DNA from: Paraburkholderia sp. DHOC27
Lineage (GTDB): Bacteria; Pseudomonadota; Gammaproteobacteria; Burkholderiales; Burkholderiaceae
Length of the DNA stretch: 64,000 bases
Reading direction: 5' to 3'
Assembly: GCF_003429005.1 (NCBI RefSeq)
Contig: NZ_QVQV01000002.1
Coordinates: 779,700 to 843,699, forward strand
In this document: piece by piece, positions 1-12,377 of the stretch
Layout of the letters: each line of letters starts with the position of its first letter
Numbering within the stretch: position 1 is the first letter of the stretch
Notes under the pieces: generated by a model
Database searches by the model: none
Seen by the model: the letters and a program-made list of their open reading frames with translations, nothing else
Told to the model about the DNA's origin: nothing
Translations under genes and position numbers: made by a program

Positions 1-3502
<3,502 letters not shown>

Positions 3503-3828
3503 AGCTTGCGGCCCGTACGGCTTTTCAGCCGCCGCGCGGGCGCGGATTCGAGGTGAACACTATACTGTATATTTGTACAGCCTTCCACGAAGGTGCACAG
3601 GGCGCGGCAGCAGCGCGTGCCTCACGGAGAGGCAGCACGGAACGCTCCCGGAAACTGCAAAGTGACTGAATGGCGGGCGAAAGCTTCGGCCATTAGAATC
3701 GTCCGCGAGACGCAAAAAAACACAGGCCACGCCCGTCGCAACGCAAGACGCCAGCAAAGCCGCGCACGCCGCGCGGTTTGCCAATCACTGCGGGATCGCA
3801 GTGAGACTACAGCGGGACCGGAAACGGA
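3503..3828. other. Intergenic region between ssb-like gene and uvrA
   Basis: This 326-base stretch holds the LexA-type box at 3565-3580. I see no convincing gene in it: short open frames on both strands lack recognisable protein character and ribosome sites. It is presumably the promoter region of the fused uvrA, which starts at 3502 on the minus strand. Confidence 0.6.
3565..3580. promoter_or_regulatory. LexA (SOS) box upstream of uvrA
   Basis: The 16-mer CTGTATATTTGTACAG fits the CTGT-N8-ACAG LexA consensus known from beta- and gammaproteobacteria. It sits 62 bases upstream of the uvrA start, in an AT-rich patch of otherwise GC-rich DNA. Repression by LexA and induction on DNA damage are inferred from the match and the position. 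Confidence 0.75.
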
Positions 3829-4245
3829 TCACAGCAGATCATCGTCATCCGCCGGCGCGCCGCTGACGGCGCCTTCAGCACCCGTGACGCCCTCGCCCGT
3901 CACGACGCCGCGCTTGCGCCGCACGTGATACCCCGTCAACAAACCGTGCGCGATCATATCGAGCGCGGGCTTCACCAGACCGTTCTTGTCGGTCCACACC
4001 TTCGGCGTCAGGGCGCCGCTCAGCGCGACGCTGTCTGCATCGTTCAGGGCGAGCAGCGCGGTCTGCACGTCGTCGTCGAAGGCGATCACGTTGACGAACA
4101 GCGTGTCGCCGTCGCCCGTGGCAGCCCGCACCTTGCAGGTCACGAAACGTTTGCCGTTCTGCCCCGTGCGGATCTGGGCTTCGCCGTACAGCCGCCCACC
4201 TACCAGTCCATCGATCATCTCATCCGCTCCGGTTTGTTTGCTCAT
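3829..4245 (-). CDS. SSB-like single-stranded DNA-binding protein
   Basis: A 138-residue protein with an OB-fold SSB pattern: an N-terminal strand region (GLVGGRLYG), then FVTCKVRAATGDGDTLFVNVIAFDD, then VALSGALTPKVW. It ends in an acidic tail, DDDDLL. Canonical SSB tails end in Asp-Asp-Asp-Ile-Pro-Phe. The terminal Pro-Phe, which binds SSB partners, is absent here, so this is likely an accessory SSB rather than the housekeeping one. The ATG at 4245 (MSKQ) is chosen; an upstream extension to 4290 has no family character. It is co-directional with uvrA and 326 bases upstream of it, a neighbourhood that fits a repair role. Function is inferred from the fold pattern only. Confidence 0.75.
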   Translation of the reverse strand: MSKQTGADEMIDGLVGGRLYGEAQIRTGQNGKRFVTCKVRAATGDGDTLFVNVIAFDDDVQTALLALNDADSVALSGALTPKVWTDKNGLVKPALDMIAHGLLTGYHVRRKRGVVTGEGVTGAEGAVSGAPADDDDLL

Positions 4246-4310
4246 CGTGACGCGCGCGCAATGCGCCGCGCGCGAGCCGTATGATCCCACGAGCGGACGG
4301 GACCGCGCCG

Positions 4311-5102
4311 TTAAAACGCGCTCTTCACCACGCCGCCATCCGCACGCAAGGCAGCGCCGGTGGTGGCCGAAGCGAGCGGACTCGCGACATACGCCACCAG
4401 CGTGGCCACTTCCTCGGTCGTACCGAAGCGCTTGATGAGCGAAGTGGGCCGCACGTGCGCGAAGAAATCCTTCTCGATCTGCTCGGCGCTCTTGCCGTCG
4501 GCCTTCGCGAGGCTGTCGACGAAATCGACCACGCCGCGCGATTTGGTCGGCCCCGGCAGCACGCTGTTGACGGTGATGCCCGTGCCCGCCACCGATTCCG
4601 CGATGCCGCGCGCCACCGCGATCTGCGCGGTTTTGGTGACGCCGTAGTGAACCATCTCGGCCGGAATCTGAATGCCGCTTTCGCTCGAGATGAAGATAAT
4701 GCGCCCCCAGTTGGCGCGCTTCATTGCAGGCAGATAGAGCCGCGCCAGCCGCACGCCGCTCAGCACGTTGACGTCGAAAAAGCGCTGCCAGTCTTCATCC
4801 GGAATCTCCTCGAACGGCTTCGGTTCGAAGATGCCCAGGTTGTTCACCAGAATCTCGACATCCGGGTAACGCTTCGCCACTTCATTGGCCGCGCCCGCCT
4901 GGCTCAGGTCGCCCGCGAAGCCCAGCACGTCCGCGCCGGTGCTCGACTTCAGTTCGGCCACCACCTTGTCCACCGCCTCCTGCTTGCGGCCGTTGACGAT
5001 CACGCGCGCGCCTTCCTGCGCGAGCGTCGCGGCAATGGCGAGGCCGATGCCGGCGGTGCTGCCAGTGACCAGCGCCAGCTTGTCTTTCAAGTGCAGATCC
5101 AT
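4311..5102 (-). CDS. SDR-family oxidoreductase
   Basis: Short-chain dehydrogenase/reductase of 263 residues, usual family length. The cofactor motif TGSTAGIG is at residues 13-20, NNLGIF stands for the NNAG motif, and the catalytic pair is Tyr153/Lys157 (YGVTK). The PG-P after the active site (VLPGPT) is also typical. The start at 5102 has AAAGGAACG just upstream; a longer frame starting at 5192 lacks this. The gene is divergent from the LysR-type regulator that starts at 5269, and a perfect inverted repeat lies in the shared promoter region. It is probably the regulator's target. Substrate is unknown. Confidence 0.9.
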   Translation of the reverse strand: MDLHLKDKLALVTGSTAGIGLAIAATLAQEGARVIVNGRKQEAVDKVVAELKSSTGADVLGFAGDLSQAGAANEVAKRYPDVEILVNNLGIFEPKPFEEIPDEDWQRFFDVNVLSGVRLARLYLPAMKRANWGRIIFISSESGIQIPAEMVHYGVTKTAQIAVARGIAESVAGTGITVNSVLPGPTKSRGVVDFVDSLAKADGKSAEQIEKDFFAHVRPTSLIKRFGTTEEVATLVAYVASPLASATTGAALRADGGVVKSAF

Positions 5103-5236
5103 GCTCGTTCCTTTGGGTAGGTTGCGGGTAGTGGAACCTCTATCACTACCACCGTTTGACGGTTCGTGCCGGTTCCGATGGGAACCCGACATTCAAGCGA
5201 TTCTGATTGGCGACCACCGCTTTGACAATTGGCGTA

Positions 5237-5259
5237 GCATTTGAAGAACTTTCAAATGC
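5237..5259. promoter_or_regulatory. Candidate LysR-type operator (inverted repeat)
   Basis: Two perfect 9-base half-sites, GCATTTGAA (5237-5245) and TTCAAATGC (5251-5259), are separated by 5 bases. The centre contains the T-N11-A core typical of LysR-regulator boxes. The site lies in the divergent region between the SDR gene (start 5102) and the LysR gene (start 5269), only 9 bases before the regulator ATG. That fits autoregulation plus control of the SDR gene; the binding itself is inferred. Confidence 0.6.
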
Positions 5260-5268
5260 AGCTAAACA

Positions 5269-6240
5269 ATGGCAACGGATCGGCTCGGTGACATGCAACT
5301 GTTCGTGGAAGCGGCGGCGCTGGGCAGCCTGTCGGCGGCCGGGCGCAAGCTGGGTTTGTCGCCCGCCGCCGCCAGCGCACGGCTTCTCAAGCTCGAGGCG
5401 GCCCTGCATGCGCGGCTCTTCGAACGCACCACCCGGCAACTGCGCGTGACCGACGAGGGGCGGCTGTATCTGCAGCACTGCCAGATCGCCCTGCAAGCCA
5501 TCGAGGATGCCGAGGCCGCCTTGCAGGCGGGACAAAAGCAGATTCGCGGCAAGGTGCGTATCTCGGCTACTTCGGATTTCGGCCGTAACCTGCTGTACCG
5601 CTGGCTCGACGAGTTCAGCCAGCAGCATCCGGAGGTGAGCTACGCGTTGAGCCTGTCGGATTCGGTGTCGAACCTGTTGCAGGACGACATCGACCTGGCG
5701 ATTCGCTTCGGCCTGCCGCTCGACAGCACGCTCGTCGCGCGCCGTCTCGCGCCCAACCGGCGCGTGCTGTGCGCGTCGCCGGAGTATCTGGCCCGTCATG
5801 GCGAACCGGATGCTCCGGCCGATCTCGCGCAGCACCGCTTCGTGGTGTTGATGACCGCAGCGGGACCGCTCAACGAATTCCACTTCGCGCGGGACGCCGA
5901 ACGGGCGAGCTTCAGCGCGCCGCCCGAGCGCGTCTGGGAGACCAACGACGGCGCGCTGGCGCGTGCGTGGGCGCTGTCAGGCCACGGTGTCGCCTACAAG
6001 TCGATCTGGGATATTGCCGCTGACGTGCGCGCAGGCAAGCTGCGGATTCTGCTGCCGGAATGGAGCGCTCACGAGGCGGGCGTGCATGCGCTGTTTCACG
6101 GCAATCGTTATATGCCGCCGCGCGTGCGGGCGTTGCTGGATTTTCTGATCGAGCGTTTCGCACAGGCCACTGAGGAACTGCTCGGCGATTCTCCTCATCT
6201 GCCCGAGCGGTTGCGGGAGGACTTGCTGCGGGCGCGCTAG
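5269..6240 (+). CDS. LysR-family transcriptional regulator
   Basis: A 323-residue LysR-type regulator. The winged helix-turn-helix is in residues 1-65 (FVEAAALGSLSAAGRKLGLS, then LEAALHARLFERTTR), followed by the periplasmic-binding-like effector domain (GKVRISATSDFGRNLL onward). The start ATG follows the palindromic operator candidate directly. It is divergent from the SDR gene at 4311-5102 and likely controls it. The effector is unknown. The CrgA/DmlR-like subgroup, common in Burkholderia, is a reasonable but unproven placement. Confidence 0.92.
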   Translation: MATDRLGDMQLFVEAAALGSLSAAGRKLGLSPAAASARLLKLEAALHARLFERTTRQLRVTDEGRLYLQHCQIALQAIEDAEAALQAGQKQIRGKVRISATSDFGRNLLYRWLDEFSQQHPEVSYALSLSDSVSNLLQDDIDLAIRFGLPLDSTLVARRLAPNRRVLCASPEYLARHGEPDAPADLAQHRFVVLMTAAGPLNEFHFARDAERASFSAPPERVWETNDGALARAWALSGHGVAYKSIWDIAADVRAGKLRILLPEWSAHEAGVHALFHGNRYMPPRVRALLDFLIERFAQATEELLGDSPHLPERLREDLLRAR

Positions 6241-6283
6241 CTGCCGCTTGCCGCGACTTCATATTCAGCCGGGTTTCGCAAGA

Positions 6284-7186
6284 TCAAACCCGCGCGAATC
6301 CCACTGCCGCGAAAACTTCCTGCAACCACTGCGCGAACACGCGGACCCGCGACGACAGTTGACGACTCGCCGGATACAGCACCGAGACCGGCATGGGCGG
6401 CGGCGGACAGTCCGGCAGCACGATCTGCAAGGTCCCGGCCGCCAGCTCATTGGCGATGCGATAGCGCGGCACCTGCACGATGCCCATGCCCGCGATCGCC
6501 GCGCCCGCGTAGAGATCGGCGCCCGACACGGACACCGCCGCGTCGAGATACAACTCGTGCAACTCGCCCTCGACCATGAACTCCAGCGGCAGCGGCTTGC
6601 CCGTGACGCTCAACACATAATTGACCGCACGATGCGCCGACAGGTCGGCCAGAACAGCCGGCTCGCCGCGCGCCGCGAGATAGCTGCGGCTTGCAACCGT
6701 CACCTGATCGAGCCATGCAATGCGCCGCGCGACCATCGACGAGTCCTGCAAGCTCCCCACCCTCAGCACGCAATCCACACCCTCGCGCACCAGATCGACC
6801 AGCCGGTCGTCCTCGCCGAGGTTCAGTTCGATCTGCGGATAACGCGTCAGAAAATCCCCCAGCACCGGCACGATGAAATAGCGTGCCAGCGTGCCCTGTA
6901 GATTGACACGCAGCAGACCCTTGGGCGCCGTATTGCGGAACGCCTCCTCCGCTTCTTCCAGGTCGGCGAGCAGCCGCACGCATCGACGGTAATGCGCGTC
7001 GCCATCGGGCGTCAGGCGCACCGTGCGCGTGGTGCGCTCCAGCAGACGCGTGGCCAGCCGCTGCTCCATACGCTTTAACAGATTGGTCACGGTGGCGCGC
7101 GGAATCTGCAGGTCGTCGGCCGCCTGCGTGAAGCTCTGCCGCTCGGCGATACGCACGAACACGCGCATTTCCTCGAAACGGTCCAT
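6284..7186 (-). CDS. LysR-family transcriptional regulator
   Basis: A 300-residue LysR-type regulator with the opening MDRFEEMRVFVRIAERQSF, the helix-turn-helix AADDLQIPRATVTNLLKRME, and LLERTTRTVRLT linking to the effector domain. The start at 7186 is preferred over a further in-frame start at 7201, because the family normally opens with this Met-Asp-Arg sequence. It is divergent from the SDR gene at 7347-8090, so the unit repeats the LysR/SDR arrangement immediately to its left. It converges on the LysR gene at 5269-6240. Confidence 0.92.
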   Translation of the reverse strand: MDRFEEMRVFVRIAERQSFTQAADDLQIPRATVTNLLKRMEQRLATRLLERTTRTVRLTPDGDAHYRRCVRLLADLEEAEEAFRNTAPKGLLRVNLQGTLARYFIVPVLGDFLTRYPQIELNLGEDDRLVDLVREGVDCVLRVGSLQDSSMVARRIAWLDQVTVASRSYLAARGEPAVLADLSAHRAVNYVLSVTGKPLPLEFMVEGELHELYLDAAVSVSGADLYAGAAIAGMGIVQVPRYRIANELAAGTLQIVLPDCPPPPMPVSVLYPASRQLSSRVRVFAQWLQEVFAAVGFARV

Positions 7187-7346
7187 CAACCGGTCTCCCA
7201 ACGCATTGTTAAAGTGAATGGAACGATGATAGCAAGTTACGGGTAATGATCTGGCCGTTGGAACGCTTCATGATGCAACTCATGGACGCGCGCTGTTGAG
7301 CTATCGGGACGCGTCACCTTTCCATTCATTCAAGAGGACTTGAGTC

Positions 7347-8090
7347 ATGAGCCAGGATCAATCCAGCAAAGTTGCCATCGTCACCGGCGCATCCCGCGGA
7401 ATCGGCGCCGCGCTCGCGCGGCGTCTGGCCAGCGACGGCTTCGCGGTTGCGGTCAACTACGCATCGAGCGCCAGCGAGGCCGACGCCCTCGTCGCCGAGC
7501 TGAAAGCCGCCGGCGCGCGGGCCGTCGCCGTGAAGGCCGACATCGCGCAGGCCGCCGACGTGCGCGCAATGTTCGAACTGGTCGAACAGCAACTCGGCAA
7601 GGTGGACGTGCTGGTCAACAACGCGGGCGTGCTGAAGACGACGCCGCTCGCGGATACCAGCGACGCGCTGTTCGAACAGACCTTCGGCATCAACGTGCGC
7701 GGCACCTTCAACACGCTGCGCGAAGCGGCCGCGCGCATGAACAACGGCGGGCGCATCGTCAACTTCTCCAGCACGACACTGGCACTGAACATGCCGGGCT
7801 ACGCGATCTACAACGGCACCAAGGCCGCCGTCGAAGCGTTCACGCGCGTGTTTTCCAAAGAACTGCGCGGCCGCAACATCACGGTCAACGCCGTTGCGCC
7901 GGGCCCGGTAGCCACCTCGCTGTTTCTCGACGGCAAGACCGACGAGCAGATCCAGAACTTCGCCAGGATGCCGCCGCTGGAGCGTCTCGGTGAGCCGGAC
8001 GACATCGCCGCCGTAGTGTCCTTCCTCGTCGGGCCGAACGCGGCGTGGGTCAACGGTCAGGTGTTGCGCGCCAACGGCGGGCTGGCCTGA
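7347..8090 (+). CDS. SDR-family oxidoreductase
   Basis: Classical short-chain dehydrogenase of 247 residues. It has TGASRGIG at residues 13-20, the NNAG motif (LVNNAGVLK), and catalytic Tyr155/Lys159 (YNGTK). The C-terminal PG-PVATSLF and GQVLRANGG segments are usual for the FabG-like branch. AGAGGA lies about 8 bases before the ATG. Divergent from the LysR gene starting at 7186, which probably regulates it. The two SDRs in this region are clearly different sequences, not a recent duplication. Substrate is not predictable from sequence. Confidence 0.9.
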   Translation: MSQDQSSKVAIVTGASRGIGAALARRLASDGFAVAVNYASSASEADALVAELKAAGARAVAVKADIAQAADVRAMFELVEQQLGKVDVLVNNAGVLKTTPLADTSDALFEQTFGINVRGTFNTLREAAARMNNGGRIVNFSSTTLALNMPGYAIYNGTKAAVEAFTRVFSKELRGRNITVNAVAPGPVATSLFLDGKTDEQIQNFARMPPLERLGEPDDIAAVVSFLVGPNAAWVNGQVLRANGGLA

Positions 8091-8237
8091 ACGACAAGCG
8101 CGGCGCTCACGCAACAACGAGGCAGATCATTAAACCGGGCGCTGGCGCGACGCGCATGCCATGATGGGACCTGTTCGGCGCGCGGCGGATGCAACCGCGC
8201 GCCGCTCCTCAATCCCAACGAGGCATTGGAGTTGTCC

Positions 8238-9044
8238 ATGACCGAGCACGAGACGCTGCATCCGCTGCGCCCTTTCCTCAAGAACTACGTGTGGGAGCAT
8301 GGCCGGATCGGCACGCGTTATCTGGACTGCCACGACGGCGAAATCAAATTCGACGACGGCAAGAAGTCGCGCTTCGCCGCCGAGAAATATCTCTACGTGC
8401 CGCTCGGCAAAGACGCGATCGACGATCCGCAGGTTGAAGGGCCCGTGATTCAGGAGGCGGCGCTCGCGCGCTTCCTGAAGGCGGCGCAAATGGGCAAGCC
8501 GGAGGAAGCAGGTTCGGCGGCGGACGTGCAGCGCGCCGCACAGGACTGCATTGAACTGGCGGTGTTCAGCGCCTATCAACGCGAGGCGCGTGAAGCCGAG
8601 GAGCGCTACGCGCAGGAGGCCATGTTCGATGACGAAATCCGCGCGGCGGTGGTGAGCGATATCCGCCAGCACTACGCCGGCATGCGCGAACATCTCGCGC
8701 TGTACGACTTCACGGTGCTGTATGGACTGCCTGCCCCGCTGCTGTTCGGGGACATGCCGTTCATCGACTGGCGCGTGCGCGTCAAGCCCGCGCTCCCGCT
8801 CGTTTCGATGCCGCTTGGACCGTACTGCCTGCTGGTAGGTGGTCCGTCGGGGCGCACCAGCCGGGTCGCGCCGGTGGTGTGGAAAACGGCGGTGTCGATG
8901 GGGGCGCTGAAAGATCACAACAAGCTGATGGTGGATGGCGCACGGCATTGGCTGGTGGCGACCTCCGACGATCAACTGGTGGCGGTGCAGCCGCGCTTCA
9001 AGAAAGAGGAACCGGATGATGCGGCAGGCGAACCGAAGCCATAA
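8238..9044 (+). CDS. Uncharacterised protein, DUF4238-like
   Basis: A 268-residue soluble protein with no signal peptide or membrane segment. The opening (RPFLKNYVWEHGRIGTRYLD, later EKYLYVP) and the C-terminal half (GDMPFIDWR, then LPLVSMPLGPYCLLVG, then HWLVATSDD) loosely resemble the DUF4238 layout: a C-terminal Asp-x-Pro segment followed by a proline-rich strand. That assignment is tentative. The ATG at 8238 is chosen because GGAG lies 6 bases upstream; a TTG four codons earlier is less likely. It stands alone between the SDR gene and the amidase. No function can be given. Confidence 0.65.
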   Translation: MTEHETLHPLRPFLKNYVWEHGRIGTRYLDCHDGEIKFDDGKKSRFAAEKYLYVPLGKDAIDDPQVEGPVIQEAALARFLKAAQMGKPEEAGSAADVQRAAQDCIELAVFSAYQREAREAEERYAQEAMFDDEIRAAVVSDIRQHYAGMREHLALYDFTVLYGLPAPLLFGDMPFIDWRVRVKPALPLVSMPLGPYCLLVGGPSGRTSRVAPVVWKTAVSMGALKDHNKLMVDGARHWLVATSDDQLVAVQPRFKKEEPDDAAGEPKP

Positions 9045-9231
9045 ACCGTTGCGCGGACAACGACGCACCGCTTAGCGACAACACCCGCCGCCCGCAAAAA
9101 TTTTTGTTGAGGTAACCTCCCGCGATTGCCACCACGCATGCGCAAGCATGCAGCGTAATGCGCGTTCGCCATGCATTCCGTTGCGACGCGTGCGCTGCGA
9201 TAATGCGCGCACCTTCAACAAGAACCACACC

Positions 9232-10812
9232 ATGAGACGACGTCGCTTCTTCGCTTCAATGGGCTTGTTTGCCTCTGCCTTTGCTACGACCTTCGCCACG
9301 AAGAACGCCCGCGCCGCCGCAGCGGATGCGACTTCCAGCGCAACGGCCGGCAGCGCGAACGCCGTGAGCGCCACGCACACCACCCGCCACTATCTGCAGC
9401 GAATCGCCGCGATCGACCGCGCGGGTCCGCAACTGCGCAGCATCATCGAACTCAATCCCGACGCGCTGCAGATTGCCCACGCCCTCGATGCCGAGCGTGC
9501 GGCCGGCACGTCGCGTGGTCCGCTGCATGGCGTCCCCGTCGTCATCAAGGACAACATCGCGACCGGCGACAAGATGGCGACCACCGCCGGCTCGCTCGCG
9601 CTCGACGGTATCAGCGCCACGCGTGATGCGTACCTCGTCGAGCGTCTGCGTACGGCGGGCGCTGTGGTTCTCGCCAAGACCAATCTGAGCGAGTGGGCCA
9701 ACATCCGTTCGTCGCGTTCGGCGAGCGGCTGGAGCGGTCGCGGCGGGCTGTCGTTGAATCCGTATGCGCTGGACCGCTCCACCAGCGGTTCCAGCGCCGG
9801 TTCCGCGGCGGCCGTCGCGGCCGGTCTGACGCGCATGGCGGTCGGCACGGAAACCGATGGCTCGATCGTCTCGCCCTCTTCGATCATGGGCGTGGTCGGA
9901 CTCAAGCCAACCGTGGGACGCATCAGCCGCGACGGCATCATTCCGATCTCGCATACGCAGGACACGCCCGGTCCAATCACGCGCACGGTCAGCGACGCCG
10001 CGCTGCTGCTCACCGCGCTGGCCGGCAGCGACCCGCGCGATCCCGCCACACGGGATGCACCCGCGCCCGCCGACTATCTCGGCGCGCTCAACAAGGATGC
10101 GTTGCGTGGTGCACGCATTGGGGTGGCGCGCGAGTACTTCACGGGTCACGATGAAATCGATCAGCAGATCGAGCGCGCGATTGCACAATTGACGCTGCTC
10201 GGCGCCGAGGTAATCGACCCGATCGATCTGGCGAAGGTGAACTACGACACGGACGAACAGTCAGTGCTGCTCCATGAATTCAAGCACGATCTGCCGCTCT
10301 GGCTTGCGACGTTCGCACCGCACGCGCCAATTCATACGCTGGCCGATCTGATCGCTTTCAACGAAGCGCATCGCACCCGTGAGATGCCCTACTTCGGGCA
10401 AGAGTTGCTAATCCAGGCACAGGCGCTCGGCGATCTGGATAGCGATGTCTACAAGAAGGCGCTGGCTGCATGCCGCCTCGGCGCGCGTGACAATGGGCTC
10501 GACCGCGTGATGCGTGAGCAGCGCCTCGATGCGATCGTCGCGCCCACCGGCGGCACGGCGTGGCTCACCGATCTCATCAACGGCGACAGCGCGAGCGATG
10601 GTTTTTCCACTCCCGCTGCGGTGGCCGGCTATCCGCATCTGACGGTGCCAGCGGGACTCGTGCGCGGCTTGCCGGTGGGTCTGTCGTTCGTGGGACCGGC
10701 ATGGAGCGAAGCGCGCATCCTCGGCTTCGGATACGCGTTCGAGCAGGCCACGCAATGGCGCAGCGAACCACGCTTCACGCGACACACCAGCATTCCGCCG
10801 CTCAAGGTCTAA
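9232..10812 (+). CDS. Amidase-signature hydrolase with Tat signal peptide
   Basis: A 526-residue amidase-signature enzyme that hydrolyses a C-N amide bond of unknown substrate. The catalytic Ser-cisSer-Lys triad is visible: Lys106 in VVIKDN, the cis-Ser within STSGSSAGSAAA (residues 183-194), and nucleophile Ser211 in GTETDGSI. The usual GGS there reads DGS. The N-terminus MRRRRFFASMG followed by an Ala-rich hydrophobic stretch and ARAAAA looks like a twin-arginine signal, so the enzyme is probably exported folded to the periplasm. The ATG at 9232 is chosen because it places the signal at the very start. It stands alone; the 187 bases upstream contain only short palindromic AT-rich sequence (9095-9119). 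Confidence 0.9.
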   Translation: MRRRRFFASMGLFASAFATTFATKNARAAAADATSSATAGSANAVSATHTTRHYLQRIAAIDRAGPQLRSIIELNPDALQIAHALDAERAAGTSRGPLHGVPVVIKDNIATGDKMATTAGSLALDGISATRDAYLVERLRTAGAVVLAKTNLSEWANIRSSRSASGWSGRGGLSLNPYALDRSTSGSSAGSAAAVAAGLTRMAVGTETDGSIVSPSSIMGVVGLKPTVGRISRDGIIPISHTQDTPGPITRTVSDAALLLTALAGSDPRDPATRDAPAPADYLGALNKDALRGARIGVAREYFTGHDEIDQQIERAIAQLTLLGAEVIDPIDLAKVNYDTDEQSVLLHEFKHDLPLWLATFAPHAPIHTLADLIAFNEAHRTREMPYFGQELLIQAQALGDLDSDVYKKALAACRLGARDNGLDRVMREQRLDAIVAPTGGTAWLTDLINGDSASDGFSTPAAVAGYPHLTVPAGLVRGLPVGLSFVGPAWSEARILGFGYAFEQATQWRSEPRFTRHTSIPPLKV

Positions 10813-10877
10813 GGAAGCAGCGCGGCGTGAGCTGGACGCGGCGCGTGCACTAGCAACGTGAATGAAAGCGCCGCGCG

Positions 10878-12140
10878 CTAAAGCTGCGAATCCAGCAAGG
10901 CCGCGACCTTCTCGATCAGCTTTTCTTTGGTCGAGCGGTGCAGCCAGTCCTCGAGCGTGATGCGCTGCGACTTCGTCAAATCGTTGGCGAAGATCGCGGT
11001 CTGCTGCTTGGCAAAGTCGCGGTCGTAGATGTTGAGGTTGGCTTCGTCGTTCAGCTTGAACGAGCGGCTATCGAAGTTGGTGGAACCCACCGAAACCAGA
11101 TACTCATCCACCACCAGCAGCTTGCAGTGAAACATGGTGGGCTGATATTCGTACATCTCCACGCCCGCACGCAACAGATCACCCCAGCAGGCACGCGATG
11201 CTTCGCGCACCGTATGTGTATCAATGCGCTGACCGGGCGTGAGCACCTGCACTTTCACCCCACGCCGCGCGGCTTCGACAATGGCGTTGATGGTGAGTTT
11301 GTCCGGCACGAAATAGGCGCTTGCCAGGTGAATCGTATCCGTGGCCGCCGTGATCGCCATCAGATACATCAATTGCATGTCGTCGCTACCGCCGTAGGGC
11401 GAACTGCTGAACATATGCGCGACACCTTCGCCGCACGGCGGAATCTCAGGGAAATAGTGCGGCCCGTGCAGCACGTTGCCGCTCGCCTTGATCCAGTTGT
11501 CCATGAAGACCGCCTGCATATGACCGACCGCTGGGCCGGCAATGCGGAAATGCGTGTCGCGCCAATGCTTCGGATCCTCAGCGTTACCCGTCCATTCGGG
11601 CGCGATGCCCACGCCGCCCGTGAAGCCAATGCGGCCGTCGATCACCAGCAGCTTGCGGTGCGTGCGATCGTTCATGCGTCCGAGTCCGGTCCAATGCGGC
11701 TTGTGAAAGCGAAACACCTCGGCACCCGCGTCGCTCAGCATCTTCAGGTAACGATGATCCATCTTCGACGAGCCGACCCAGTCGAGCAGCACATGCACCG
11801 CCACGCCCGCACGTGCCTTTTCGGCAAGTGCGCTGGCCACCTGCTCGCCGATCTCCCCGGACCAGTAAATGAACGTCTCGAACGTGATGGTGTGTTGCGC
11901 GGAACGGATGCCGTCGAGCATCGAAGGAAAAATCCTGTCGCCGTTCACCAGCACCTCGAAGCGGTTGCCCGAGGTGACAGGCGGTCCGAGCAGCAGGCTC
12001 ATCGAGCGTACAAATTGCGGATCGTCGCTGCGATAGAGCCGCTCGATGTTGTGCTCGATCTTCTTCTCGCCGGTGGAAAGGTTCGAGATGACCAGCACCA
12101 CGATGAGGGTGACAACGGCGGTAATGACGATCGTCAGCAT
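10878..12140 (-). CDS. Cardiolipin synthase-like phospholipase D family protein
   Basis: A 420-residue membrane-anchored PLD-superfamily protein with one N-terminal membrane segment (MLTIVITAVVTLIVVLVIS). Two HKD motifs are present, His161 (HRKLLVIDGRIGFTGG) and His338 (HCKLLVVDEYLVSVGSTNFD). This two-HKD layout is that of bacterial cardiolipin synthases (ClsA/ClsB type), which join two phosphatidylglycerols or use phosphatidylethanolamine. The start at 12140 puts the membrane segment first; a 30-residue extension would not. It is divergent from the MFS gene starting at 12378. Cardiolipin synthesis is the best guess, though other PLD activities cannot be excluded. Confidence 0.85.
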   Translation of the reverse strand: MLTIVITAVVTLIVVLVISNLSTGEKKIEHNIERLYRSDDPQFVRSMSLLLGPPVTSGNRFEVLVNGDRIFPSMLDGIRSAQHTITFETFIYWSGEIGEQVASALAEKARAGVAVHVLLDWVGSSKMDHRYLKMLSDAGAEVFRFHKPHWTGLGRMNDRTHRKLLVIDGRIGFTGGVGIAPEWTGNAEDPKHWRDTHFRIAGPAVGHMQAVFMDNWIKASGNVLHGPHYFPEIPPCGEGVAHMFSSSPYGGSDDMQLMYLMAITAATDTIHLASAYFVPDKLTINAIVEAARRGVKVQVLTPGQRIDTHTVREASRACWGDLLRAGVEMYEYQPTMFHCKLLVVDEYLVSVGSTNFDSRSFKLNDEANLNIYDRDFAKQQTAIFANDLTKSQRITLEDWLHRSTKEKLIEKVAALLDSQL

Positions 12141-12377
12141 GCGTGGGCTCGTATTGGCTCGCGGTGGTTCATGACGCGAGCCGCGTGAAAGACAACCGAC
12201 AGGTAGCAGAGTTTGTGCCGCGCCGGTCAACTTTGCTCATCTTTGCTTAACGTGGCCGTCAAGACGCTCCGCTCAAGCGCTCTACGCATGCTCATGTAGG
12301 GAACACTTCAGCGCAAAGTGTCGCACTCCAGTGCCATAATCGCGGTTCTGCTGGTCTCCGAACGCGCGCTGCACTCC

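Noticed and set aside
9095..9119. Palindromes CAAAAATTTTTG and GAGGTAACCTC before the amidase
   Set aside because: They are short and low in information, and may be chance in an AT patch.
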